Positions 1 through 6,713 of a DNA stretch of 21,044 nt are shown here, piece after piece. The translations under genes and the position numbers were made by a program. How positions within the stretch are numbered: the stretch's first letter is position 1; each line of letters begins with the position of its first letter. The stretch lies in the NCBI GenBank assembly GCA_044375105.1, contig JBILNK010000065.1, forward strand, positions 1 to 21,044, in the 5' to 3' direction. This DNA is from JBIKLM01 sp044375105 (GTDB lineage Bacteria > Planctomycetota > UBA1135 > GCA-002686595). The notes below the pieces were generated by a model that worked only from the letters and a program-made list of their open reading frames with translations, searched no databases and was not told where the DNA came from.

Positions 1-1007
1 TGATGGAGGCCTTCCGCGACCGGACCATCAAGATCGACATCCCCTACAATCTGGCGGCGCCGGACGAGCAGAAGATCTATGAGCGGCAGTTCGGCCGGGG
101 CCTTTCGAGCCCGAAGTTCGTGGCCCCGCACACGCTCGAATTGGCTGCCCTGTGGGCGGTGATGACGCGCCTCGAAGACCCCACCCATCCGAGCCTGTCG
201 CTGCTGCAGAAGGCCCAGTTGTACGGCGGGCGCGAGGTGCCCGGGTTCGGACCTGAGGCGGTGCGCGAGATGCGCGAGCAGTGCCAGCGCGAGGGCATGC
301 TCGGGATCTCGCCGCGCTACGTGCAGGACCGGGTCGCCGCGGCGCTGGTGCGCGACTCGGACTATGTGGGACCCCTGGACGTGCTCGAGGCTTTGGGCGA
401 CGGACTGCTGCACCATTCGCTGATCAGCAACGACGAGCTGCGCAAGCGCTACCTGCAGCTGATCGGCCAGGTGCGCGGCGAGTACGACGAGATCGTCAAG
501 CGCGAGGTGCAGGTGGCCGTTTCCGCCGACCTGGCAGCGACCGACCGGCTGTGCGCCAAGTACATCGACAACGTCAAGGCCTACACGACCCGCGAGAAGG
601 TCATCGACGAGCACGGGCGCGAGCACGATCCCGACGAGCGCCTGATGCGCGCGATCGAACAGAAGGCCGAGATCCCCGATGGACGCAAGGACGACTTCCG
701 GCACGAGGTGATGAACTACATCGCCGCGCTGCACCTGGAGGGCAAGACCTTCGACTACCGTCAGAACCTGCGCTTGACGCGGGCGCTCGAACTCAAGCTC
801 TTCGAGGACCAGCGCGACACGATCCAGCTGACCAGCCTGATCTCCTCGGTGGTCGACCCCTCGACCCGCCAGCGCATCGATTCGATCCGCGACCGGCTGG
901 TGGAGCGCTTCGGATACAGCAGGAAGTCCGCCGAGGACGTGCTGCACTACGTGGCCGATCTGTTCGCGCGCGGCGACCAGAAGCGCGGGCCCAAGGACGC
1001 GGCCTGA
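1..1007 (+). CDS. prkA: PrkA family serine protein kinase, C-terminal part (5' end outside window)
   Basis: PrkA (YeaG in E. coli) is a cytoplasmic AAA+ ATPase and serine protein kinase linked to starvation and stationary phase. The visible 334 residues begin inside the family's core: EAFRDRTIKIDIPYNL, followed by an IYE motif, is the conserved end of the AAA+ module. The rest is the helical PrkA C-terminal domain (GISPRYVQD near residue 101, DDFRHEVMNYI near 230, and the final FGYSRKSAEDVLHYV). Full-length PrkA proteins are about 640-690 residues, so roughly the first 300 residues, with the Walker motifs, lie upstream. The ATG at position 3 is an internal methionine. The gene ends 13 bases before a yeaH-like gene and then spoVR, the classic partners. 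The family call is firm; kinase targets cannot be read from the sequence. Confidence 0.93.
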   Translation, partial: MEAFRDRTIKIDIPYNLAAPDEQKIYERQFGRGLSSPKFVAPHTLELAALWAVMTRLEDPTHPSLSLLQKAQLYGGREVPGFGPEAVREMREQCQREGMLGISPRYVQDRVAAALVRDSDYVGPLDVLEALGDGLLHHSLISNDELRKRYLQLIGQVRGEYDEIVKREVQVAVSADLAATDRLCAKYIDNVKAYTTREKVIDEHGREHDPDERLMRAIEQKAEIPDGRKDDFRHEVMNYIAALHLEGKTFDYRQNLRLTRALELKLFEDQRDTIQLTSLISSVVDPSTRQRIDSIRDRLVERFGYSRKSAEDVLHYVADLFARGDQKRGPKDAA

Positions 1008-1020
1008 GGCCTCCCTGCCC

Positions 1021-2139
1021 ATGAACGGCCCGCTCTACCGGATCGAGTCCGATCATGGCCGTTTCCGTGAGATCGTGCGCGGGCGGCTGCGGGAGGACCT
1101 GCGGCGCTACCTAGCCAGCGGCGAGCTGATCGCGAGGGTGGGCGAGGGCGCCGTGTCGGTGCCTCTGCCGCAGATCGAGCTGCCGCGCTTTCGCTTTGGC
1201 GACAACCAGGGCGGCGAGGGCGAGGGGCAAGGACAGGCCGGCGAGCAGGGCCAGGGCCAGGCCCAGGGAGCGGGCGCGGGGCAGGGGGCCGCCGGCGACC
1301 AGGCGGGCAACCATGTGCTCGAGATCGAAGTCGATCTGGGCGAGCTGGCCGACATGCTCGGGGAGGAGCTGGGCCTGCCGCGCATCGAGCCGCGCGGCAA
1401 CAAGCGTCTCGAGACCCTGGCGGGGCGCTGGAACGGCGTGCGCCGCTCGGGCCCCGACTCGCTGCGCCACTTTCGACGCTCGTACAAGAATGCGCTCAAA
1501 CGCGCGCTGATGAGCGGCAGCTACGATCCGGCCGATCCGCGCATCGTGCCGGAGCGGCAGGATTTTCGGTACCGGGCCCGGCGCGAAATCCGCCAGCCGG
1601 ATTCGTCGGCCGTCGTGATCCACATGATGGACGTGTCGGGCTCGATGGGCAAGGAGCAGAAGGAGATCGTGCGCGCTCAGGCTTTCTGGATCGACACCTG
1701 GCTGCGCCGGCAGTACAAGAATCTCGAGGTGGTCTACCTGGTGCACGACGCCTCGGCGCGGGTCGTCGACGGACACACCTTCTTCCATCTGCGCGAGAGC
1801 GGCGGCACCAAGATCTCCTCGGCATACGAGCTGTGCCTCGAGCTGATCCGTGAGCGCTATCGGCCCGAGGACTGGAACATCTACCCGTTCCACTACTCGG
1901 ACGGCGACAACTGGTCGGCGCGCGATACGGAGCTGTGCGTCACGCTGCTCCAGGACGAGCTGCTCCCGCGGGTCAATCAGTTCTGCTACAGCCAGGTCAA
2001 GAGCGCCCACGGGTCCGGCCAGTTCAAGAAGGACCTCGACCTGGCTTTCGCCACCGAGGATCGCCTGGTCAGCTTCGCCTTGGAGGACAAGACCTACGTC
2101 CCGGAAGCGATCCGCGCCTTCTTGGGCCAAGGCCGCTGA
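1021..2139 (+). CDS. yeaH: YeaH/YhbH family protein (DUF444, VWA-like)
   Basis: This is a 372-residue cytoplasmic protein of the YeaH/YhbH (DUF444) family, which is co-transcribed with prkA in many bacteria and probably acts with the kinase as a metal-binding von Willebrand A-like scaffold. The MIDAS-type motif DVSGSMG is at residues 204-210, GGTKISSAYE at 261-270 and HYSDGDNW at 291-298, all family signatures. Residues 61-97 form a low-complexity Gly/Gln/Ala linker between the N-terminal basic region and the conserved core. Such linkers are common in this family, although the composition varies. The start ATG follows the prkA stop by 13 bases. No Shine-Dalgarno sequence precedes it, so it may rely on coupling to prkA translation. 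The exact biochemical role of the family is still poorly known. Confidence 0.92.
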   Translation: MNGPLYRIESDHGRFREIVRGRLREDLRRYLASGELIARVGEGAVSVPLPQIELPRFRFGDNQGGEGEGQGQAGEQGQGQAQGAGAGQGAAGDQAGNHVLEIEVDLGELADMLGEELGLPRIEPRGNKRLETLAGRWNGVRRSGPDSLRHFRRSYKNALKRALMSGSYDPADPRIVPERQDFRYRARREIRQPDSSAVVIHMMDVSGSMGKEQKEIVRAQAFWIDTWLRRQYKNLEVVYLVHDASARVVDGHTFFHLRESGGTKISSAYELCLELIRERYRPEDWNIYPFHYSDGDNWSARDTELCVTLLQDELLPRVNQFCYSQVKSAHGSGQFKKDLDLAFATEDRLVSFALEDKTYVPEAIRAFLGQGR

Positions 2140-2160
2140 GCCCCACCCCCGCGCCGCCCC

Positions 2161-3486
2161 ATGCGCATCAAATCCAGCCTGCCGACTGCGCTCAAGTACC
2201 AGGCGGTGGTCATCGAGGCCGCCGCCCGGGACGCCGGACTCGACTTTCACGACGTGGTCTTCGAGCTGCTGGATGCCGCCGAGGTCAACGGCGTGGCGGC
2301 CTACGGAGGCTTCCCGGTGCGCTACGCCTCCTGGCGCTTCGGCATGGAGTACGAGCGGCTCGCCAAAGGGCACCGCTTCGGACTCTCGAAGATCTACGAG
2401 CTGGTGATCAACAACGACCCGGTGTACGCCTACCTGGTCAGCTCCAACAGCGCCCTGGAGCAGAAGCTGGTGATGGCCCACGTGTACGGCCACGCCGACT
2501 TCTTCAAGCACAACATCTGGTTCGCGCGCACCGATCGGCGCATGCTCGAGTCCATGGGACGGCATGCGGCTTTGGTGCGTCGCCTGATGGACACCTTCGG
2601 GCAAGACAAGGTCGAGCGCACGCTCGACGACCTGCTCAGCCTGGAAGGCCTGATCGATCCCTACCGGGACCAGCGCGGGCGCGGCGCCGGGCCGGTGGGA
2701 CCCCAGCGGCCGCTCTCCGAACGCCGCCGGTTGGCCCTCGAGCAGTTCGGCTTCGAGGTTTCGCAAACAGACGCGGCCCGCCCGCGCTGGCACCTGCCGG
2801 ATGCGGACGTGCTCGGTTTCCTCTTGGCCCACGCCCCGCTGGACGCCCTGGAGCGCGAGCTGCTGCCGATCGTGCGCGACGAGGCCTACTACTTTGCGCC
2901 CCAGCGCATGACCAAGGTCGCCAACGAAGGCTGGGCCTGCCTGTGGCACAGCCGGCTGTTGACCAGCGGCTTGCTGGAGCCCTCCGAGGTGATCGACTTC
3001 GCGGACAGCCACTCCGGGGCGACCGCGGCAGCGCCCGGGCAATGGAATCCCTACAAGCTCGGCCTCAGGCTTTGGCGCGAGGCCGAGCACCGGGGCATGG
3101 ACCTGTTCCTGCTGCGCCGGGTGCACGGGGATCTGTCCCTGATCGACCTGCTGGTCGACGAGGAGTTCGTGCTGCGCTACCACGGCCTGACCCCAGCTCA
3201 AGGACGGGAGGCGAGCAGCGCCGGCCTCGATTGGGCGGCTTGGAAGCAGCGCCTGCTGTCGGAGCTCGCCTACGGCGGCTTGCCGCGCATCGAACTGGTC
3301 GCATGGGACCAGGCTCAACACGCGCTCGAGCTGGAGCACCGCCACGACGGCCGCGATCTCGAGCTGGGCACCGCGCGCGAGACCCTGGCCCGGCTCGCCA
3401 AGCTGTGGAAGGGCAAGGTGTCCCTCGGAACCTTGGTGGGGGGCCAGCGCCAGGTGCTGGAGGCCGGCGGGCGCAGCGGCCCTTGA
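2161..3486 (+). CDS. spoVR: SpoVR family protein
   Basis: A 441-residue cytoplasmic protein of the SpoVR family (YcgB in E. coli; stage V sporulation protein R in Bacillus). The Bacillus member affects spore cortex, but the family is widespread in non-sporulating bacteria, usually beside prkA and yeaH, as here. Family signatures are RFGLSKIYELVINNDPVYAYL at about residues 72-92, the histidine-rich HVYGHADFFKHN at 107-118 (likely metal-binding), DEAYYFAPQRMTK at 240-252 and NEGWACLWH at 255-263. The length is near the usual 450-510. The gene starts 21 bases after yeaH stops, without a visible Shine-Dalgarno sequence, and is probably the third gene of the same operon. It does not by itself show that the organism makes spores. 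Confidence 0.93.
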   Translation: MRIKSSLPTALKYQAVVIEAAARDAGLDFHDVVFELLDAAEVNGVAAYGGFPVRYASWRFGMEYERLAKGHRFGLSKIYELVINNDPVYAYLVSSNSALEQKLVMAHVYGHADFFKHNIWFARTDRRMLESMGRHAALVRRLMDTFGQDKVERTLDDLLSLEGLIDPYRDQRGRGAGPVGPQRPLSERRRLALEQFGFEVSQTDAARPRWHLPDADVLGFLLAHAPLDALERELLPIVRDEAYYFAPQRMTKVANEGWACLWHSRLLTSGLLEPSEVIDFADSHSGATAAAPGQWNPYKLGLRLWREAEHRGMDLFLLRRVHGDLSLIDLLVDEEFVLRYHGLTPAQGREASSAGLDWAAWKQRLLSELAYGGLPRIELVAWDQAQHALELEHRHDGRDLELGTARETLARLAKLWKGKVSLGTLVGGQRQVLEAGGRSGP

Positions 3487-3500
3487 GGGCCCGCCCGCCC

Positions 3501-3517
3501 GCGCGCGGTCTGCGCGC
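3501..3517. terminator. Possible bidirectional hairpin between convergent genes
   Basis: The 31-base gap between the convergent spoVR and transporter genes holds a perfect 6-base-pair GC stem (GCGCGC / GCGCGC) with a five-base loop. Its position suits a terminator for both strands. No T-run follows on either side, so it is not a canonical intrinsic terminator, and such short GC palindromes also arise by chance in this composition. Confidence 0.25.
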
Positions 3518-5494
3518 TCAGGACGGCCCCGGGGCAGCCCCCCGGGCGCGCCGGCAATTGAGGAACAGCAACAAGCCGAGGGCCGCAAGCCCTAGGGAGG
3601 CGATCGTGCGCTCGGCGCGGCTGCCCAGGTCGAAGACCAGCAGGCTGGCCTGGGGGTCGAAGCCCGGCAGGGCCAGGGAGAGCAGGCCCAAGAGCAGGTC
3701 CAGGAGCGCGCCTCCGGTGATCAGGCCTGCCGCCGCCAGGATGCCCTCCGAACGCCGCGGGTCGCCGCGCTCGGCCAGGCGGCGGCACAGGGCACCGAGC
3801 AGCATGCCGAAGCCCAGGTAGGGCGGCAGATAGAGACCCACCGCAAGCGCCATGGAGGGCAGCAGCAGGCCGCGTCGGTGCGCCAGCCATTCGAAGCCGA
3901 CCGCGATCGAACCGATGGCGAGCCCGACCAGAACCGGCAGCAGGGGCAGACGTCCCGAGAGCAACAGGGCGTCGATCAGCGCCGCGAACAGGGTTCCCTG
4001 GGGCGCGGGCAAGCTGGGGCTGCCGAGCACGTAGGCCTGATGGGCCAAGGCCAGGGTCGGCGGCACCAGGAAGCAGCCCAGGGCCAGGCCCAGGGCCTGG
4101 GGCAACAGGCCCTCGCGCACGGGCTGGCCGCAGAGCTGCAGGGTGCGATAGTCCTGGCTCGAATCGTTGGCCGCGCAGATCGCCACGCAGGCCGCCACCA
4201 GCAGCGGCGTCAGCAAGGCCACGTCCGAAGGCGCGGTGCGCCCCAGCCACAGAGCCACTCCGGCAAGCCCCAGGGTGGTGACGAAAACCGTGCCCGAGAC
4301 CGGCGACGCCGAGCTGCCGATCTGCAGCGACAGCAGCGCTCCCAGACTGACCATCACCGCCGCGGCCAGCAGCAGCGCCGCCGAACCGGCCAGGGCGAAC
4401 GGGGTCGCGCCGTCGTTGCGCAGCAGCCAGCCCACGAGGCCGGCGCAGCCGAGCAGGATCGCCAGCATCAGGCCGCGCCGCCAGCCCGGGGGAATCCAGA
4501 GCAGGCTTTGGTCCTGGCCGGTTGCGGAATGCGAAGTCCGGGTGGGCCTAGAAAAACGCACCAGGGAAAAGGCCACGGCCACGGTCATGGCGGCGCCGCC
4601 CACCCAGCGCGGGGCCGCGGCGGGCCAGTCCGGGGCCCAGGGACTCTGCTCCGGCAAGCTGGCCGTCAAGGCCCCGAGCAGGGCGTGCAGCAGGCTGCCG
4701 GAGAACACGAGCAGCGCCGTGGGCAGGGTCAGCAGGGCGCCGATGCCGAGGTAGATGGGCGAGAGGTGCAGATCGGCGACGAACCGGCGGCTGGCGCCCG
4801 GGTTGGTGAAGGGGCCGGCCAGGATCAGGGCGCTGCGGGCCAGGCCGAGCTTCGGCAGCAGGCCCGCCAGGAGCCCCAGGAGCACGCCCAGGAACAGGGA
4901 ACCGAACAGGCGCGGCCGCTGCTCTGGATGGCTGGCCGCCGCCTGCACCAGGGTCTTGCAGGCCTGGGCCTCGGGGGCCGGCAGGCTCGGATCGCTCAGG
5001 AAGCGACCGGTGGCCAGGCCGACGAAACCAAAGCCGATCGAGGCCCCCGCCAGGCTCATCCAAATCAGGGTCCAGACATCGAGAGGGGGCAGCTCCGCCA
5101 GCAGCTGGGCGCGCAGGCTTGCCAGGGTGGCGGCTGCCGCTTCGCGCTGGCCGGGCCCGGCCGCCAGGAGAGCGTTGTGGGCGGCGCTCAGCTCGTCCAG
5201 GCCTGGATCCAGGCGTCGGGCGCGCAGGATCGGCTCGAGGGGCGCGGTGAACAGCACGCCGGTGGCGATCGCCACCCCCGCCGATCCGGTCACCTGAGCG
5301 CTGTTCAGCAACCGGATGCCGGTCGGGCCTCGCAAGCGCCGGGCGAAGGCGCCCCACGCGATCAGGATCACCAGCGGGCTGATGCCCGGGGTGATTCCGG
5401 CCTTGAGTCCGGCCACGGTCAGGGTGCAGCAGAGCACCGCGGTGATCCCGAGTCCGAGGGCCAGGCCTGCGCGGGGGGAGGGCGCCCGGTGCAT
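3518..5494 (-). CDS. OPT family transporter (oligopeptide/metal-chelate type)
   Basis: A 658-residue polytopic inner-membrane protein with about 14 or more hydrophobic segments. It matches the OPT superfamily, which imports oligopeptides or metal-chelator complexes. Recognisable elements are the N-terminal segment ending GLKAGITPGISP (residues 29-40), LPAPEAQACKTL (171-182; OPT proteins carry LPxPxGxA here), SSASPVSGTVFVT (394-406), NDSSQDYRTLQLCGQP (443-458), AVGLYLPPYLGFG (551-563) and EGILAAAGLITGGALL (583-598). It converges with spoVR and diverges from the glycosyltransferase row. The start chosen is the ATG at 5494, because a TATGCT hexamer sits seven bases before it. An in-frame ATG at 5506 would add four residues but overlaps that hexamer. 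The substrate is not predictable; bacterial OPT members are rarely characterised. Confidence 0.82.
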   Translation of the reverse strand: MHRAPSPRAGLALGLGITAVLCCTLTVAGLKAGITPGISPLVILIAWGAFARRLRGPTGIRLLNSAQVTGSAGVAIATGVLFTAPLEPILRARRLDPGLDELSAAHNALLAAGPGQREAAAATLASLRAQLLAELPPLDVWTLIWMSLAGASIGFGFVGLATGRFLSDPSLPAPEAQACKTLVQAAASHPEQRPRLFGSLFLGVLLGLLAGLLPKLGLARSALILAGPFTNPGASRRFVADLHLSPIYLGIGALLTLPTALLVFSGSLLHALLGALTASLPEQSPWAPDWPAAAPRWVGGAAMTVAVAFSLVRFSRPTRTSHSATGQDQSLLWIPPGWRRGLMLAILLGCAGLVGWLLRNDGATPFALAGSAALLLAAAVMVSLGALLSLQIGSSASPVSGTVFVTTLGLAGVALWLGRTAPSDVALLTPLLVAACVAICAANDSSQDYRTLQLCGQPVREGLLPQALGLALGCFLVPPTLALAHQAYVLGSPSLPAPQGTLFAALIDALLLSGRLPLLPVLVGLAIGSIAVGFEWLAHRRGLLLPSMALAVGLYLPPYLGFGMLLGALCRRLAERGDPRRSEGILAAAGLITGGALLDLLLGLLSLALPGFDPQASLLVFDLGSRAERTIASLGLAALGLLLFLNCRRARGAAPGPS

Positions 5495-5501
5495 GGGGCC
5501 G

Positions 5502-5507
5502 AGCATA
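5502..5507 (-). promoter_or_regulatory. Candidate -10 element (TATGCT) for the OPT gene
   Basis: On the minus strand the hexamer TATGCT lies seven bases before the ATG at 5494. That spacing would put the transcript start at or next to the start codon, giving a leaderless mRNA. No -35 box is recognisable 16-18 bases upstream. The identical hexamer occurs eight bases before the gene at 17311. Confidence 0.35.
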
Positions 5508-5727
5508 CCGGCGGGGCGGCCTGGAGTTGGGCCGGCAGGCTTGACGATGGAGCCATCCGGGCACCTCCGGAGCCCGTGCGCTGCTCCCGCACGGAATCCG
5601 GGCACCGGTCGGCTCGGCTGCTGCAGCGCGCCTGCGCCGGCGCGCCGGTGGGCCGCGCGTTGGATCCCTGCTCCCCCGAGGCTCGCCCGCTCCGGCGCTG
5701 GGCCGGCCCCCCCCCGATCTCGGCTGC

Positions 5728-5733
5728 TAGACT
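5728..5733 (+). promoter_or_regulatory. Candidate extended -10 element (TGC-TAGACT) for the glycosyltransferase row
   Basis: TAGACT preceded by TGC resembles an extended -10 element and lies ten bases before the ATG at 5744, in the divergent gap between the transporter and the first glycosyltransferase. No clear -35 box or Shine-Dalgarno sequence is present, so the transcript could have a leader of only a few bases. The rest of this 249-base gap is GC-rich and without a recognisable gene. Confidence 0.33.
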
Positions 5734-5743
5734 CCCGCTCCGC

Positions 5744-6712
5744 ATGCCCCCGCTGGTCTCCGTGATCCTGCCGACCCTCGAGGCCGAAGAGGACCTCGAC
5801 CGGCTGCTGCCGGGCCTGGCCGCCCAGCGACTGTGGCCCAAGGCGGAGCTGATCGCGATCGATTCGGACTCCTCGGACCGTACCCGCGAGCGCCTGCAGG
5901 CCTTCGGCGCCGACGTCGCGCTGATCCCGCGCTCCGAGTTCCGCCACGGCGCGACCCGCAACCGGGCCGCGTCCCTGGCGCGGGGGCAGTTCCTGGCGTT
6001 TCTTTCCCAGGACGTGGCCCTGGCGGGGCCCGATTACCTCGACGAGCTGCTAGCGCCCTTCGCCGATTCCCGGGTGGCCGGGGTGACCGCGCGCGTGCTG
6101 CCCCACCCGGGCAGCGACCTGCTGACCGCGCGCACGGTGCTCGACCTGCCCGAGGCCGGCCACGAGCCCGCGCTGCGGGAACTGCCGTCTGGAACGGGCC
6201 TCTGGCAGATTCCGGCCGAGGAGCGCATGCGTTTGCTGCGCTTCAACAATGTGGCCAGCGCCGCCCGGGCCCGCGTCTTCAGGGAGATCCCCTTTCCAGA
6301 CCTGGCCTTCGCCGAGGACTTCGCCTGGGCTGCGCGGGTCCTGACCGCCGGGCACCGCCTGGCCTTCGCGCCGCGGGCCCTGGCTTTCCACGGGCACAGC
6401 TACGGGCTGCGCACGGTCTTCGAGCGCTACGCCGTGGACGCCTGCTTCCACCGTCACGCGCACGGGCACCGCATCCGCCCGGGGCTGGCCTCGGCCCTCA
6501 AGGGTCTGTTGTTCGAGCTCGGCGCCGATTGGCGGGCAGCCCGGGGGGGGCAGGCTGGCGGCCGGTTCGGCGACCTGCTGCGAGCCCCCGGCCTGCGCAC
6601 CGCCCAGATCGCCGGCCAATGGGCCGGCAGCCGCGGTTGGCAGCCGCGGCGCTTCCGACCGCGGCCGGTCCGCCGCGAGCTGCCGTTCCTGAGCGCCAGT
6701 CCAGGGTCCTGA
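5744..6712 (+). CDS. Family 2 glycosyltransferase (rhamnosyltransferase-like)
   Basis: A 322-residue cytoplasmic GT-A enzyme that would transfer a sugar from a nucleotide sugar to a growing glycan. Residues 3-11 (PLVSVILPT) begin the Rossmann-like fold; DSDSSD is at 40-45, FRHGATRN at 66-73 and SQD at 88-90 in the place of the usual DXD metal-binding motif. FNNVASAAR and a later FAEDFAWAARVL give the acceptor-side acidic pair. The FxHGxTRN...QD pattern is typical of a GT2 subgroup often annotated as rhamnosyltransferases. Its motifs line up one by one with the N-terminal module of the next gene, so the two are paralogues. The start is the ATG just before PPLVSV; reading further upstream gives only composition-driven sequence. 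The donor sugar is unknown. Confidence 0.85.
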   Translation: MPPLVSVILPTLEAEEDLDRLLPGLAAQRLWPKAELIAIDSDSSDRTRERLQAFGADVALIPRSEFRHGATRNRAASLARGQFLAFLSQDVALAGPDYLDELLAPFADSRVAGVTARVLPHPGSDLLTARTVLDLPEAGHEPALRELPSGTGLWQIPAEERMRLLRFNNVASAARARVFREIPFPDLAFAEDFAWAARVLTAGHRLAFAPRALAFHGHSYGLRTVFERYAVDACFHRHAHGHRIRPGLASALKGLLFELGADWRAARGGQAGGRFGDLLRAPGLRTAQIAGQWAGSRGWQPRRFRPRPVRRELPFLSASPGS

Positions 6713-6713
6713 C

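Noticed and set aside
1111..3588. An 825-codon open frame on the minus strand across yeaH and spoVR
   Set aside because: It lies wholly antisense to two well-recognised genes and matches no family. Long stop-free antisense frames are expected at this GC content.
5541..5546. TTGACG as a -35 box on the plus strand
   Set aside because: No -10-like hexamer occurs 15-19 bases downstream, and the TAGACT element lies much too far away.
3878..5743. Plus-strand open frame running into the first GT2 gene
   Set aside because: It is antisense to the OPT gene, with Gln/Gly/Arg-rich low-complexity sequence. The real GT2 begins at the ATG at 5744.
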